Shown here piece after piece: positions 7,167 to 16,322 of a stretch of 64,000 nt of DNA. Positions within the stretch are counted from its first letter, which is position 1. The number at the start of each line of letters is the position of its first letter. This DNA is from UBA2336 sp964419145. GTDB lineage: Bacteria; Bacteroidota; Bacteroidia; Cytophagales; Cyclobacteriaceae. The notes beneath the pieces are model-generated. The model made no database searches. It was not told the DNA's origin and saw only the letters and a list, made by a program, of their open reading frames with translations. The stretch is taken from assembly GCA_964419145.1 (NCBI GenBank), contig CAYQOM010000006.1, forward strand, positions 124,001 to 188,000. Direction: 5' to 3'. Made by a program: the position numbers and the translations under genes.

Positions 7167-9872
7167 TCAATACTTCACCGAAACCGTTCCCTTATACTGC
7201 CTGTGTGTGTATGTGAGGTGGTAAAAGTAAACACCTGTTGCCAAACCTTTAGGATACCATTTGAAATCCCGGTCAGAACTTTCAAATACTTGTTTGCCCC
7301 ATCGGTCGTAAATGCGAATGTTTACGTAGCGGCCAATGCAATTGTCTTTCGGTAAGATGCTCTCGTACTGATCGGGTGGAACCAGTTTTACCATAGCGAA
7401 AAAGTCGTTGACATCATCTCCATCGGGCGTTACAATGTTGGGCGGCAGAAAATCTTCATATCCCCCTTCCTCATCTATTACAGTAAGGTTTATGGCCGCC
7501 ACAGTCTCCTTTCCACTGAAACACCGCCCATCATCTACCATAAATTCAAATTCGTATTCATTCGAGAAAATGCCATCGCGGAAAATCGAGCAGTCGGGAT
7601 TCCAGGTAAATATGGTTTCAATTTCACCTACACCTTCCACTGCAGAAAAAGAATAATCGGATGGAGGAACAACGCCACTTGCGTGCGAAAGACTTAACCG
7701 CATGATATCTTGTGGAGAAACATCAGCATCCGTGCTTCTGATTTTCAACCTGATTTCCTGTCCGCGAATAGCGGTGAGTGCTCCGCCTTCCAATACCTGG
7801 TCAGGGTTCAGACTTTCAATGAAAATTTGTGGATCAAGGTTATCCGGTGGCTCCACATTGACTACAACGGTTAGTGTATCGGCCTTATAAAAGCGGCATT
7901 TGTTGGCGTTGTCTACTACTATAAACTCCAACTCATAAGTTGACTTGGTATTGAGGTTTACTTTGTCGCAGTCTAAGTACCAATCCACCGGTGATGCTAC
8001 TTCACCAAAATCCTCATCCCCCGGAAAAACAATTCCCACAGCCTCCCGATTAAACGCCTTGCCGTTTAACGTAAGTTGTAGAAAATCCTGATCGGCATCG
8101 GTGCCAAATACATTGAACCCAAGCGGCTGGTAAATTTTTCGGGTGATCTCTACCCGCTTCTCATCGGCTTGTTGAACATCCGAACTGATTACGGGATCAG
8201 CATTTCCGGGAAGTTTAATGCTTAACTCAAAATGCAACGTATCACCACTTACTATGGCGCACTTATCGCGATCATCCACAATAACTTTAATGTCGAATTG
8301 TGTTTTTTCAGTGAAGTCATATACATCGCAACGTGAGTCCCAAGTAAACAACCCGGTAAGCTGACCGGGTTGGGTGGGATCCAGATTTAACGTCATGCCT
8401 ACATTCCCAATATCGAATCCATCCACCAAAACAAAAACATCCAACTGATCTACATCCGCATCATTCGCCTGAATGGGTATGCTGATGAGCGGATCGCCTT
8501 CGTTGATGTTGATGGTTTGATTTGGCGTTACAAATTGTGGCTTATTGTTAACCGGTGGTTGAACAAACACATTCACGACCAAAGTATCCGATAAGGGTAA
8601 ACTACACGCATCATCATACGCAATAATACCCACCTGGTAATTTCCACCGGGCACATACGAACACTCTGGGAAACAAATAGTGAAGTCGGCAACACTTCCG
8701 TTTATCAGGGTTGCCTTGTTTACTGTCGGCAATAACTCGGTTAAGTATCGTGAGGTGTGGCGGAAGTTTAAGGGAAATACGCGAACATTCACCTTCTCCT
8801 GAAAATTATCATCGGCTTTTTGTGAGTCCGGATCAGATACCTGCACTTCCACACAACGATCATCATCACTAAGCGAACCCGGAAACGAAACGGAGAGTGT
8901 TTGATTGGGTTGACTAAACGTTGCTGTGCCTTTTTTCCTTCCCACAATCTGCGGAGGTTCAGCCACGGGGCACCTGTCCACCACAAACATTTGAAAATCT
9001 CTTCGCACCTCTCCGATCTTCTCGCCATCCCTGAATTCTTCACACTTCACCGCAAACACGTACAAGCCTAATCCAAATGCAGGCGGAGTCACTGTCAAAA
9101 ATCCATCATCGCTGATCTTCAAGTCGGGTTGTCCATTTACAATGTTGTTCAATCCAAAACCCGGGCGCCAGTTTATTTCAGGGTACGGGCCGGGTCGTGG
9201 TAATCCACCGGGCGGTATGGCGTCAGGTGATTTTGTATTTAGAGGCGTTACTATAGAATAAACCAACGAGTCGCCATCATCATCCGTTCCGGCAAAATCA
9301 ACATAATAATTTTTTCCAGGGCAGGCATAGTCGTTAAGTGGCGGAAACAACCTGGGCGATGAGTTAACAAATGGTTCACCATTCTTTACCACCGGAGGAA
9401 ACTCCAGGTAAAATGTTTGGCCGGCATAGCGTGAGCCCAGCATCGGATCTTCGCTATAAATATTGGTGATGCTGTAATTACGGCAACAGCGCTCCCAAGA
9501 GATATAGTAGCCCTCTGGATCGTTGAATTCGGCTGGAGACAAATTAATATTAATGCCATAAATAAGCTTTGTGGTAACAATTTCTCCGCTCGAACATTCT
9601 GGCTGTGTATAGGGAACATTTTCAATGCTAGTCAGGAACAACCGTATCGCGTTGATCATGATAAAATTATCGCGCTTACGGAAAATTCGCGCATCTACAA
9701 ACTGATCACGTGCACCGGGGTTACCGTTCAGTTCATCAAAATAAAGAATCATGTTAAGCCGGTAGGTGTTACCGGAAATGTAAATGAGTTCAAATTCCCC
9801 ACCCACAATGTGCGAGGCCCTTGCTGAAAGGCAGGCCAAAAGAAACAAACCGACTAGAAAAACAGCTCTCAT
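7167..9872 (-). CDS. Secreted protein with gliding motility-associated C-terminal domain
   Basis: Large cell-surface or secreted protein of about 901 residues. ATG 9872 gives a signal peptide (MRAVFLVGLFLLACLSARA) followed by SHIVGGEFEL, the usual mature start of this Bacteroidota family. The middle holds several beta-sandwich repeats with DADxDxL-type acidic motifs (for example TDDDGDSLVYSI and DADVDQLDVFV), likely Ca-binding cadherin/PKD-like modules. The last ~90 residues (PNIVTPDGDDVNDFF, IRIYDRWGKQVFES, GVYFYHLTY) are the gliding-associated C-terminal domain used as a T9SS sorting signal. Function beyond surface display or adhesion is not known. It is transcribed away from rlmD. Confidence 0.9.
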   Translation of the reverse strand: MRAVFLVGLFLLACLSARASHIVGGEFELIYISGNTYRLNMILYFDELNGNPGARDQFVDARIFRKRDNFIMINAIRLFLTSIENVPYTQPECSSGEIVTTKLIYGININLSPAEFNDPEGYYISWERCCRNYSITNIYSEDPMLGSRYAGQTFYLEFPPVVKNGEPFVNSSPRLFPPLNDYACPGKNYYVDFAGTDDDGDSLVYSIVTPLNTKSPDAIPPGGLPRPGPYPEINWRPGFGLNNIVNGQPDLKISDDGFLTVTPPAFGLGLYVFAVKCEEFRDGEKIGEVRRDFQMFVVDRCPVAEPPQIVGRKKGTATFSQPNQTLSVSFPGSLSDDDRCVEVQVSDPDSQKADDNFQEKVNVRVFPLNFRHTSRYLTELLPTVNKATLINGSVADFTICFPECSYVPGGNYQVGIIAYDDACSLPLSDTLVVNVFVQPPVNNKPQFVTPNQTININEGDPLISIPIQANDADVDQLDVFVLVDGFDIGNVGMTLNLDPTQPGQLTGLFTWDSRCDVYDFTEKTQFDIKVIVDDRDKCAIVSGDTLHFELSIKLPGNADPVISSDVQQADEKRVEITRKIYQPLGFNVFGTDADQDFLQLTLNGKAFNREAVGIVFPGDEDFGEVASPVDWYLDCDKVNLNTKSTYELEFIVVDNANKCRFYKADTLTVVVNVEPPDNLDPQIFIESLNPDQVLEGGALTAIRGQEIRLKIRSTDADVSPQDIMRLSLSHASGVVPPSDYSFSAVEGVGEIETIFTWNPDCSIFRDGIFSNEYEFEFMVDDGRCFSGKETVAAINLTVIDEEGGYEDFLPPNIVTPDGDDVNDFFAMVKLVPPDQYESILPKDNCIGRYVNIRIYDRWGKQVFESSDRDFKWYPKGLATGVYFYHLTYTHRQYKGTVSVKY

Positions 9873-9945
9873 AACAACAACACGAATGGAAAGATAAGAA
9901 AACCCGATCAAGCATAAAACACCTTGAATTGGTTAATTTGCCGGC

Positions 9946-11358
9946 ATGAAGAAGGGGGAAATACTGGAAAGCATTTATTTGGAAAGCATGGCCGCGGAAG
10001 GCAAATCTGTGGCCCGGGTTGATGGAAAAGTACTTTTTGTTGAGGGTGCTGTTCCGGGGGACACCGTGGATGTGGAGCTGACTAAAATAAAAAGCAATTT
10101 TCTGGAAGGACGTTCGATCTTATTGAAAAAAGCTTCCGAACATCGGGTGGAGCCAACCTGTTCGCATTTTGGCTTTTGTGGCGGCTGCAAGTGGCAATAC
10201 CTGAATTACGAAACGCAACTTCAATACAAGCAGCAACAGGTAACGGATAATTTTAAACACATTGGCGGGCTGGATTTCCCGGAAGTCAAGCCGATACTGG
10301 GTTCAGCTAAAATCTATCAATATAGAAACCGCTTGGATTTCAGCGCCTCAGCCCAGCGGTGGCTTACCCGTGAAGAATTAAAGTCTGGTGTTCCGTTCGG
10401 AGAACCCGCGCTTGGGTTTCATGTGCCCAAGAGTTTTGATCGTGTGTTTGATGTGGATACCTGCCACCTGCAACCTGAACCCAGCAACGCCATTCGCAAA
10501 CTGATAAAAAAAACAGCGCTTCAACACAACATTCCATTTTTCGATCTGCGTAAGCAAACCGGATACCTGCGCACGGTTACCATTCGCTCTACCAGCATTG
10601 GTGAAGTCATGGTTATCGTGCAGGTAGCACAGAATCAGGAGGAATGGCTTTCGCTGATTATGGCTGCGCTTGAAAAGCAAATTCCGCAGATCACCTCGCT
10701 ATTATACATCATCAACACCAAACGCAACGACACGTTTCAGGATCAGGAGATTTTAACCTGGAAAGGGAGACTCTATATTATAGAGTCGATGCCAAAGCCC
10801 GATGGATCGGGAAATCTTGAATTTCGCATCGGACCGAAATCATTTTACCAAACCAATTCGGAGCAGGCGTATGAACTGTACAAAGTTGCGTGGAAGCAAG
10901 CAGCACTAACCGGAAATGAATTGGTATATGATTTATACACCGGTACCGGAACCATTGCCAACTTTGTGGCAGGCCAGGCAAAAAAAGTTATTGGACTTGA
11001 ATATGTAGCCGATGCGATTGAAGATGCTAAAATCAATTCGCAGGCTAACCACATAACCAACACCGATTTTTACGCGGGCGATATAAAAAATTTACTTGAC
11101 GAAAGTTTTCTCAACCAGCATGGAAGGCCTGATGTGGTAATCACCGATCCTCCTCGTGCGGGCATGCACGAAGATGTTTGCAAGATGTTGCTGCAGGCTA
11201 CACCTCAACGAATTGTTTATGTCAGCTGTAATCCGGCAACACAAGCACGCGACCTTAAAATCCTATCCGAAAAATATAACATCACCGAAGTGCAACCGGT
11301 TGACATGTTTCCACACACGATGCACGTTGAAAACGTAGTACGACTTGACCTGAAGTAG
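9946..11358 (+). CDS. rlmD: 23S rRNA (uracil-C5)-methyltransferase, RlmD/TrmA family
   Basis: SAM-dependent RNA m5U methyltransferase of 470 residues. An N-terminal TRAM domain (about 1-60) is followed by the 4Fe-4S cysteines C72, C78 and C81 (CSHFGFCGGC) and a fourth at about C173. The Rossmann domain has VYDLYTGTGTIANF, DPPRAGMH and the catalytic Cys near 428 in YVSCNPATQARDL. The iron-sulfur site favours RlmD- or RlmCD-type rRNA enzymes over TrmA. The target base cannot be read from the sequence. It is a single gene; the BCAA leader region begins after it. Confidence 0.9.
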   Translation: MKKGEILESIYLESMAAEGKSVARVDGKVLFVEGAVPGDTVDVELTKIKSNFLEGRSILLKKASEHRVEPTCSHFGFCGGCKWQYLNYETQLQYKQQQVTDNFKHIGGLDFPEVKPILGSAKIYQYRNRLDFSASAQRWLTREELKSGVPFGEPALGFHVPKSFDRVFDVDTCHLQPEPSNAIRKLIKKTALQHNIPFFDLRKQTGYLRTVTIRSTSIGEVMVIVQVAQNQEEWLSLIMAALEKQIPQITSLLYIINTKRNDTFQDQEILTWKGRLYIIESMPKPDGSGNLEFRIGPKSFYQTNSEQAYELYKVAWKQAALTGNELVYDLYTGTGTIANFVAGQAKKVIGLEYVADAIEDAKINSQANHITNTDFYAGDIKNLLDESFLNQHGRPDVVITDPPRAGMHEDVCKMLLQATPQRIVYVSCNPATQARDLKILSEKYNITEVQPVDMFPHTMHVENVVRLDLK

Positions 11359-11461
11359 CCTTCAAATCACTACCTAACATTCGTTATTCAAAAATTTTTT
11401 ATTGGATTTTTCTTGAACAGAAAAATTTTATTGCTGACAATTGTAGAGACACAGCACAACC

Positions 11462-11560
11462 ATGAACAACATGACTACTTGTAACCTCTTAAAATTTTCT
11501 GTTGAGCAGGTGGTGTTGGCTACTATCATTCGCGTAAACCGAACATCGGGACGATGGTGA
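11462..11560 (+). CDS. BCAA operon leader peptide (32 aa)
   Basis: A short ORF, ATG 11462 to TGA 11558-11560, lies just upstream of the ilv-leu operon. Its codons are strongly enriched for the operon's end products: LL at residues 9-10, V14, VVL at 17-19, II at 22-23 and V25. It ends RTSGRW. A hairpin CATCG-gga-CGATG (11544-11556) lies at its end and a terminator follows at 11582-11619. This is the arrangement of classical ribosome-mediated attenuation: stalling at Val/Leu/Ile codons would change folding downstream. No homology evidence is needed for the logic, but expression is not shown. Confidence 0.85.
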   Translation: MNNMTTCNLLKFSVEQVVLATIIRVNRTSGRW

Positions 11561-11604
11561 TATAGCACAAAGCTTTTTACGAACCGCCTCGATGAGAACC
11601 ATCG
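11544..11604 (+). promoter_or_regulatory. Attenuator: alternative pause and antiterminator pairings
   Basis: CATCG (11544-11548) can pair with CGATG (11552-11556) as an early hairpin. CGATGGT (11552-11558) can instead pair with ACCATCG (11598-11604), which destroys the terminator's descending arm. A ribosome stalled at the Ile-Ile codons (11525-11530) would cover the first arm and free the second, favouring the antiterminator. The pairs are read directly; the mechanism is inferred. Confidence 0.75.
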
Positions 11605-11619
11605 GGGCGGTTTTGTTTT
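11582..11619 (+). terminator. Attenuator terminator before ilvE
   Basis: A 12-bp stem, AACCGCCTCGAT (11582-11593) with ATCGGGGCGGTT (11601-11612), has a 7-base loop and a T-rich tail (TTTTGTTTT). It lies 22 bases after the leader peptide stop and 32 before the ilvE ATG. Confidence 0.9.
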
Positions 11620-11650
11620 AAACAGGTTGATCCAAACTAACAGTTGTTAT

Positions 11651-12538
11651 ATGTACTACACGAAAAACACAGTTCTCTACCTCAACGGAAAATTCATTAA
11701 AGCCGCAGACGCCTCAACCGATTTATACAGTCAAACATTACACTACGGATACGGAGCCTTTGAAGGCATTCGTGCCTACAACACCACACAGGGAACAAAA
11801 ATCTTTAAAGCTTACGAACACTACGAACGTTTACGCCACAGTTGTATCTCCGTTGGCATTCCTTTCGATTACGATACCGAAGAACTGATACAGGTCACCT
11901 ACAAACTCCTCGACAAAAACAAATTGAAAGACGCCTACATCCGCCCGCTGGTGTATTGCAGTCCGAATATGTCGCTTACCGCCCCAAAAGAAGTGTACAT
12001 CATGATTGCTGTTTGGGAGTGGGGAAAATACCTGGGCGATAACTTGTTGAAGCTTTGTGTCTCATCGTATCAACGTCCAAATCCAAATTCAGTAAAGGTT
12101 GATGCAAAGATTACCGGTCACTATGTAAACTCCATTCTCGCGACAAGCGAAGCCAAAGTACGCGGCTATGACGAGGCGCTTATGCTTGACATGCATGGCA
12201 ACGTAGCAGAAGCACCGGGCGCCAATTTCTTTTTTGAAAAAGATGGTGTGTTGTATACGCCACCATTGGGTCACATCCTTCCTGGCATTACGCGATCAAC
12301 AGTAATCAACATTTGCAAAGAGCTTGATATCCCCGTTCAGGAGAAACAATTCAAACCCGAAGAATTGGCTGGTGCCGACAGTGCTTTTCTCTGTGGAACT
12401 GCAGCCGAAGTTGTAGGCATTGAATCGATTGATGCCAAACCGTTTGCGAAAGAATGGAAAGATAGTTTGGGAAGTATCATTCAGGAAGCCTATAAATCAC
12501 AAGTACTCGACAAAACTTTTAGTCATGTGATTATTTAG
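11651..12538 (+). CDS. ilvE: Branched-chain amino acid aminotransferase (class IV)
   Basis: PLP-dependent enzyme making Leu, Ile and Val from their 2-oxo acids with glutamate. It has 295 residues, normal for class IV. ATG 11651 is preferred over an upstream TTG at 11627. Motifs are HYGYGAFEGIRAY near the N-terminus, the PLP-Lys region VDAKITGHYVNSILA, and GTAAEVVGI near the end. It is the first gene of the nine-gene BCAA operon, after the attenuator. A second, type II BCAT lies at 24611-25675, so the two may differ in timing or substrate. Confidence 0.93.
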   Translation: MYYTKNTVLYLNGKFIKAADASTDLYSQTLHYGYGAFEGIRAYNTTQGTKIFKAYEHYERLRHSCISVGIPFDYDTEELIQVTYKLLDKNKLKDAYIRPLVYCSPNMSLTAPKEVYIMIAVWEWGKYLGDNLLKLCVSSYQRPNPNSVKVDAKITGHYVNSILATSEAKVRGYDEALMLDMHGNVAEAPGANFFFEKDGVLYTPPLGHILPGITRSTVINICKELDIPVQEKQFKPEELAGADSAFLCGTAAEVVGIESIDAKPFAKEWKDSLGSIIQEAYKSQVLDKTFSHVII

Positions 12539-12567
12539 ACGCAAGTAGCAAGACGCAAGTAGAAAGA
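12539..12567. repeat. Short dispersed repeat (CAAGTAGCAAGAC type) between ilvE and ilvD
   Basis: ACGCAAGTAG is present twice in a row (about 12540 and 12554). The same sequence type recurs at 57724-57800. It lies in the only sizeable spacer between ilvE and ilvD. Confidence 0.6.
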
Positions 12568-12571
12568 ACTA

Positions 12572-14251
12572 ATGTCATTAAATAAATACAGTCGCACCAT
12601 CACGCAAGATCCTACGCTGCCCGCATCGCAGGCGATGTTGTATGGCATTGGTCTGACCGAGCACGATCTTACCAAAGCACAGGTTGGCATTGTAAGCACA
12701 GGCTTTGATGGCAATACCTGCAACATGCATTTAAACAAACTAGCTCAGGAAGTTAAAACGGCCGTATGGGATAATGAATTAGTAGGATTAGTGTTCAACA
12801 CGATTGGTGTTAGCGATGGCATCAGTAACGGAACCGAAGGTATGCGCTATTCACTGGTAAGTCGTGAAATCATTGCTGACTCGATAGAAGCCGTGTGTGG
12901 AGCACACTATTATGATGGACTTATTGCAGTGGTTGGCTGCGACAAAAATATGCCAGGTTCACTTATCGCGATGGGCAGATTGAACCGACCCTCCATTATG
13001 GTGTATGGCGGCACGATTGCCGGAGGAAACTGGAAAGGAAAAGAACTGAACATTGTTTCAGCTTTTGAAGCGCTGGGTGAAAAACTCGCCAACAAATTAT
13101 CTGATGAAGATTATAAGGGCATCATTCAACATGCATGTCCGGGTGCAGGAGCATGCGGTGGCATGTATACGGCCAACACTATGGCTTCAGCCATTGAAGC
13201 ATTAGGCATGGCCCTGCCTTACTCATCATCCAATCCTGCGCTAAGCAAAGAAAAATCAAAAGAGTGCCATGAAGCAGGCAAAGCCATTCACAACCTGTTA
13301 AAACTCGACCTTAAGCCTCGCGACATCATGACGCGCAAGGCTTTTGAAAATGCCATTACTGTGGTGATGGCGCTTGGCGGAAGCACAAATGCCGTACTTC
13401 ACCTCATCGCGATGGCTAAAGCCGTGGGTATCTCCATCACACAAGAAGACTTTCAAACCCTCTCTGATAAAACTCCGGTGCTGGGCGATTTAAAACCCAG
13501 CGGCAAGTACCTGATGGGAGATGTACACCGCATTGGTGGTGTGCCTTCCATCATGCGGTACTTGCTTGAAAAAGGATTTCTTCATGGCGATTGTATTACT
13601 GTTACCGGTAAAACGCTGGAACAAAATGTACAGCAAGCGAACAAGATCGACTTTAACGAACAAGATGTGATCCGACCGGTTGAACAACCGATCAAATCGA
13701 CCGGACATATTCAGATTTTGTATGGCAACCTGGCCGAGAAAGGATCGGTGGCAAAGATTAGCGGGAAGGAAGGAAATACATTCAAAGGAATTGCACGCGT
13801 GTTCAATGGCGAATTTGAACTGATTGAAGGCATACAAAACGGAATAGTAAAAGAAGGCGATGTCGTGGTGATCCGCTACGTGGGCCCAAAAGGTGCGCCC
13901 GGCATGCCGGAGATGTTAAAACCAACCTCTGCGATAATGGGAATTGGCTTGGGCAAGCGTGTAGCCTTAATAACTGATGGAAGATTCTCTGGCGGTACAC
14001 ATGGCTTTGTCGTGGGCCACATCACACCTGAAGCGTTTGATGGCGGAACATTGGCACTTGTAGAAGATGGTGATGAGATTGAAATCGATGCCATCGAACA
14101 CGAAATCAATGTATTGATTGATGATGCCACCCTTGCCAAACGAAAAGCCAATTGGATACAACCTGCACTCCATGTAAAAAGTGGCGTGCTATTAAAATAT
14201 GCCAAACAAGTAAAAACTGCTGCTGATGGATGCGTTACTGACGAAGCATAA
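12572..14251 (+). CDS. ilvD: Dihydroxy-acid dehydratase
   Basis: Iron-sulfur dehydratase converting 2,3-dihydroxy-3-methylbutanoate and its ethyl analogue to 2-oxo acids for Val, Leu and Ile. It has 559 residues, full length. Fe-S cysteines are in GFDGNTCN, GCDKNMPGS and CPGAGACGGMYTANTM; DGRFSGGTHG is near the C-terminus. It starts at ATG 12572. Its 3' end overlaps ilvB by 26 bp, suggesting translational coupling. Confidence 0.97.
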   Translation: MSLNKYSRTITQDPTLPASQAMLYGIGLTEHDLTKAQVGIVSTGFDGNTCNMHLNKLAQEVKTAVWDNELVGLVFNTIGVSDGISNGTEGMRYSLVSREIIADSIEAVCGAHYYDGLIAVVGCDKNMPGSLIAMGRLNRPSIMVYGGTIAGGNWKGKELNIVSAFEALGEKLANKLSDEDYKGIIQHACPGAGACGGMYTANTMASAIEALGMALPYSSSNPALSKEKSKECHEAGKAIHNLLKLDLKPRDIMTRKAFENAITVVMALGGSTNAVLHLIAMAKAVGISITQEDFQTLSDKTPVLGDLKPSGKYLMGDVHRIGGVPSIMRYLLEKGFLHGDCITVTGKTLEQNVQQANKIDFNEQDVIRPVEQPIKSTGHIQILYGNLAEKGSVAKISGKEGNTFKGIARVFNGEFELIEGIQNGIVKEGDVVVIRYVGPKGAPGMPEMLKPTSAIMGIGLGKRVALITDGRFSGGTHGFVVGHITPEAFDGGTLALVEDGDEIEIDAIEHEINVLIDDATLAKRKANWIQPALHVKSGVLLKYAKQVKTAADGCVTDEA

Positions 14252-15986
14252 AGAAAAATTAGCAACTGAACCGAAGAAAAAGATTTCGGGATCAGAAGCC
14301 TTGCTGCGCTGTCTGGTGGCTGAAGGGGTTGATACACTGTTCGGTTATCCGGGTGGAGCCATCATGCCGGTATATGATGCCTTGCATTTTTACCACGATC
14401 AACTGAAACATTTTTTAGTTCGCCATGAGCAAGGCGCCATTCATGCCGCACAAGGTTACGCACGCGTATCCGGAAAGACAGGTGTGGCTATTGCCACTTC
14501 GGGCCCCGGTGCGGCCAACCTCATCACCGGTTTGGCGGACGCACTGATCGATTCAACTCCGGTGGTGTGCATCACAGGACAGGTAGCGGAGCACTTACTC
14601 GGCACTGATGCCTTTCAGGAAATGGATGTGATCAACACCACCTTGCCAGTTACCAAATGGAATGTACAAATCAGCAAAGCATCCGACATTCCATCGCAAG
14701 TCGCAAAAGCCTTTTACATCGCGCGAAGCGGAAGGCCCGGTCCGGTGGTTATCGACATTACCAAGAATGCACAGTTTGAAATGACGGATGAGTTTGAATA
14801 CGAAGCATGCCATCATATCCGAACCTATTCACCAAAGCCGTTGCTCGATCATGTACAACTTGAAAAAGCTGCTGATCTGATTAACAACGCGCAACGTCCA
14901 TACATCCTTTGCGGACAAGGCGTTTTGCTGAGTAATACTTCACAAGAATTAATCGCGCTTTCAGAAAAAGCAAATATTCCAGTGGCGGCTACGCTACTCG
15001 GACTCTCAGCCATGCCCGTTCATCATCCGAATTATGTCGGGTACCTGGGTATGCACGGTAACTATGGAGCGAATGTACTCACTAATGAATGCGATGTACT
15101 CATAGCCATCGGCATGCGCTTCGATGACCGTGTAACAGGCAATGTTTCAAAATATGCGAAGCAGGCTAAAGTCATTCACATTGAAATTGATAAAGCAGAG
15201 ATTAATAAAATAATAAACGCTGATGTGGGCGTTCATGCAGATGCCAAAGAGGCACTACAGGCATTGCTTCCGCTCATCAAGGAGAAAAAGCATGGCATAT
15301 GGTTTCAAAAATTTCACGAAGCCGCTCGAAAAGAACACGAGAAAGTTATCCAGTTTGACTTTTACCCACTTTCAAATTCGCTAAAGATGGGCGAAGTAAT
15401 CCGTGAACTTTCTGAATTAACAAAAGGTGAAGCCATCATTGTTACGGATGTTGGACAGCACCAGATGGTTACTTCACGATATTATCCCTTTAAAGATACC
15501 CGAACAAATGTGACTTCAGGTGGAGCAGGAACCATGGGCTTTGCTTTACCGGCAGCAGTAGGCGCTAAGGTAGCAAAACCTGAAAAACAGGTAATCGCAG
15601 TGATAGGTGATGGTGGTTTCCAAATGACCGTTCAGGAGTTGGGCACCATCATGCAATACAACATTCCGGTGAAGATGCTCATTCTGAACAACAACTTCCT
15701 GGGTATGGTGCGTCAGTGGCAGCAATTGTTTTTTGAAAAACGCTATTCCTTTACCGAGCTGCACAATCCAAACTTCTCCGCATTGGCGGATGCCTATAGC
15801 ATTCCCGCAAAAAAAATTTCTGACCGACATAAGTTACGAGAAGCATTAAAAGAAATGCTTGAATGCACTGGACCATATCTCTTAGATGTACAAGTAGAAA
15901 AAGAAGAAAATGTTTTTCCAATGGTACCCACCGGAGCGGGAGTTGGCGAAATTTTATTGGAAGCACCTAAACCCACAAAATCATGA
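14226..15986 (+). CDS. ilvB: Acetolactate synthase large subunit
   Basis: ThDP- and FAD-dependent enzyme for the first shared step of Val/Ile synthesis. It has 586 residues. The N-terminal ThDP pyrimidine domain contains LFGYPGGAIMPVYDAL and the catalytic Glu in VRHEQGAIHAAQGYAR. The C-terminal ThDP domain has GDGGFQMTVQEL and NNNFLGMVRQWQ. ATG 14226 lies inside the ilvD end; the stop overlaps the ilvN start (ATGA), so the two subunits are likely made in a fixed ratio. Confidence 0.97.
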   Translation: MDALLTKHKEKLATEPKKKISGSEALLRCLVAEGVDTLFGYPGGAIMPVYDALHFYHDQLKHFLVRHEQGAIHAAQGYARVSGKTGVAIATSGPGAANLITGLADALIDSTPVVCITGQVAEHLLGTDAFQEMDVINTTLPVTKWNVQISKASDIPSQVAKAFYIARSGRPGPVVIDITKNAQFEMTDEFEYEACHHIRTYSPKPLLDHVQLEKAADLINNAQRPYILCGQGVLLSNTSQELIALSEKANIPVAATLLGLSAMPVHHPNYVGYLGMHGNYGANVLTNECDVLIAIGMRFDDRVTGNVSKYAKQAKVIHIEIDKAEINKIINADVGVHADAKEALQALLPLIKEKKHGIWFQKFHEAARKEHEKVIQFDFYPLSNSLKMGEVIRELSELTKGEAIIVTDVGQHQMVTSRYYPFKDTRTNVTSGGAGTMGFALPAAVGAKVAKPEKQVIAVIGDGGFQMTVQELGTIMQYNIPVKMLILNNNFLGMVRQWQQLFFEKRYSFTELHNPNFSALADAYSIPAKKISDRHKLREALKEMLECTGPYLLDVQVEKEENVFPMVPTGAGVGEILLEAPKPTKS

Positions 15987-16276
15987 AACAGGATTTCACC
16001 ATAGAAGTTGCCGCGGATAACAACTTCTCGATCCTGAACCGGATCATTAATGTATTGAACAGAAGACGCGTGCGCATTAAACGATTGGTGGCGCATGAAG
16101 ATGAAAACGATTTTCGGAGAGGTGGCGCAACCATGTTGCTTCATACTACGCCCGAGATGGTTGAAAAAGTAAAACATCAACTGGAAAAACTGATTGAAGT
16201 AGAAAGCGCTGTTTACTATGAAGGCAGTTCCGTGTACAACGAAATCAGTCTAAAAAACAGTACGCAGGTAGCTTGA
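15983..16276 (+). CDS. ilvN: Acetolactate synthase small (regulatory) subunit, short ACT-only form
   Basis: Regulatory partner of IlvB, 97 residues. It consists of one ACT domain (FTIEVAADNNFSILNRIINV at the start, then the strand VRIKRLVAH). The second domain found in ~160-residue IlvH-type subunits is absent, as in E. coli IlvN. It overlaps ilvB by four bases. Valine binding at the ACT dimer interface is known for the family; whether this short form is feedback-sensitive is unknown. Confidence 0.88.
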   Translation: MKQDFTIEVAADNNFSILNRIINVLNRRRVRIKRLVAHEDENDFRRGGATMLLHTTPEMVEKVKHQLEKLIEVESAVYYEGSSVYNEISLKNSTQVA

Positions 16277-16322
16277 AAAAACATAAAGCACACGAACACA
16301 ATAAAAACTAAACACATTCAAC

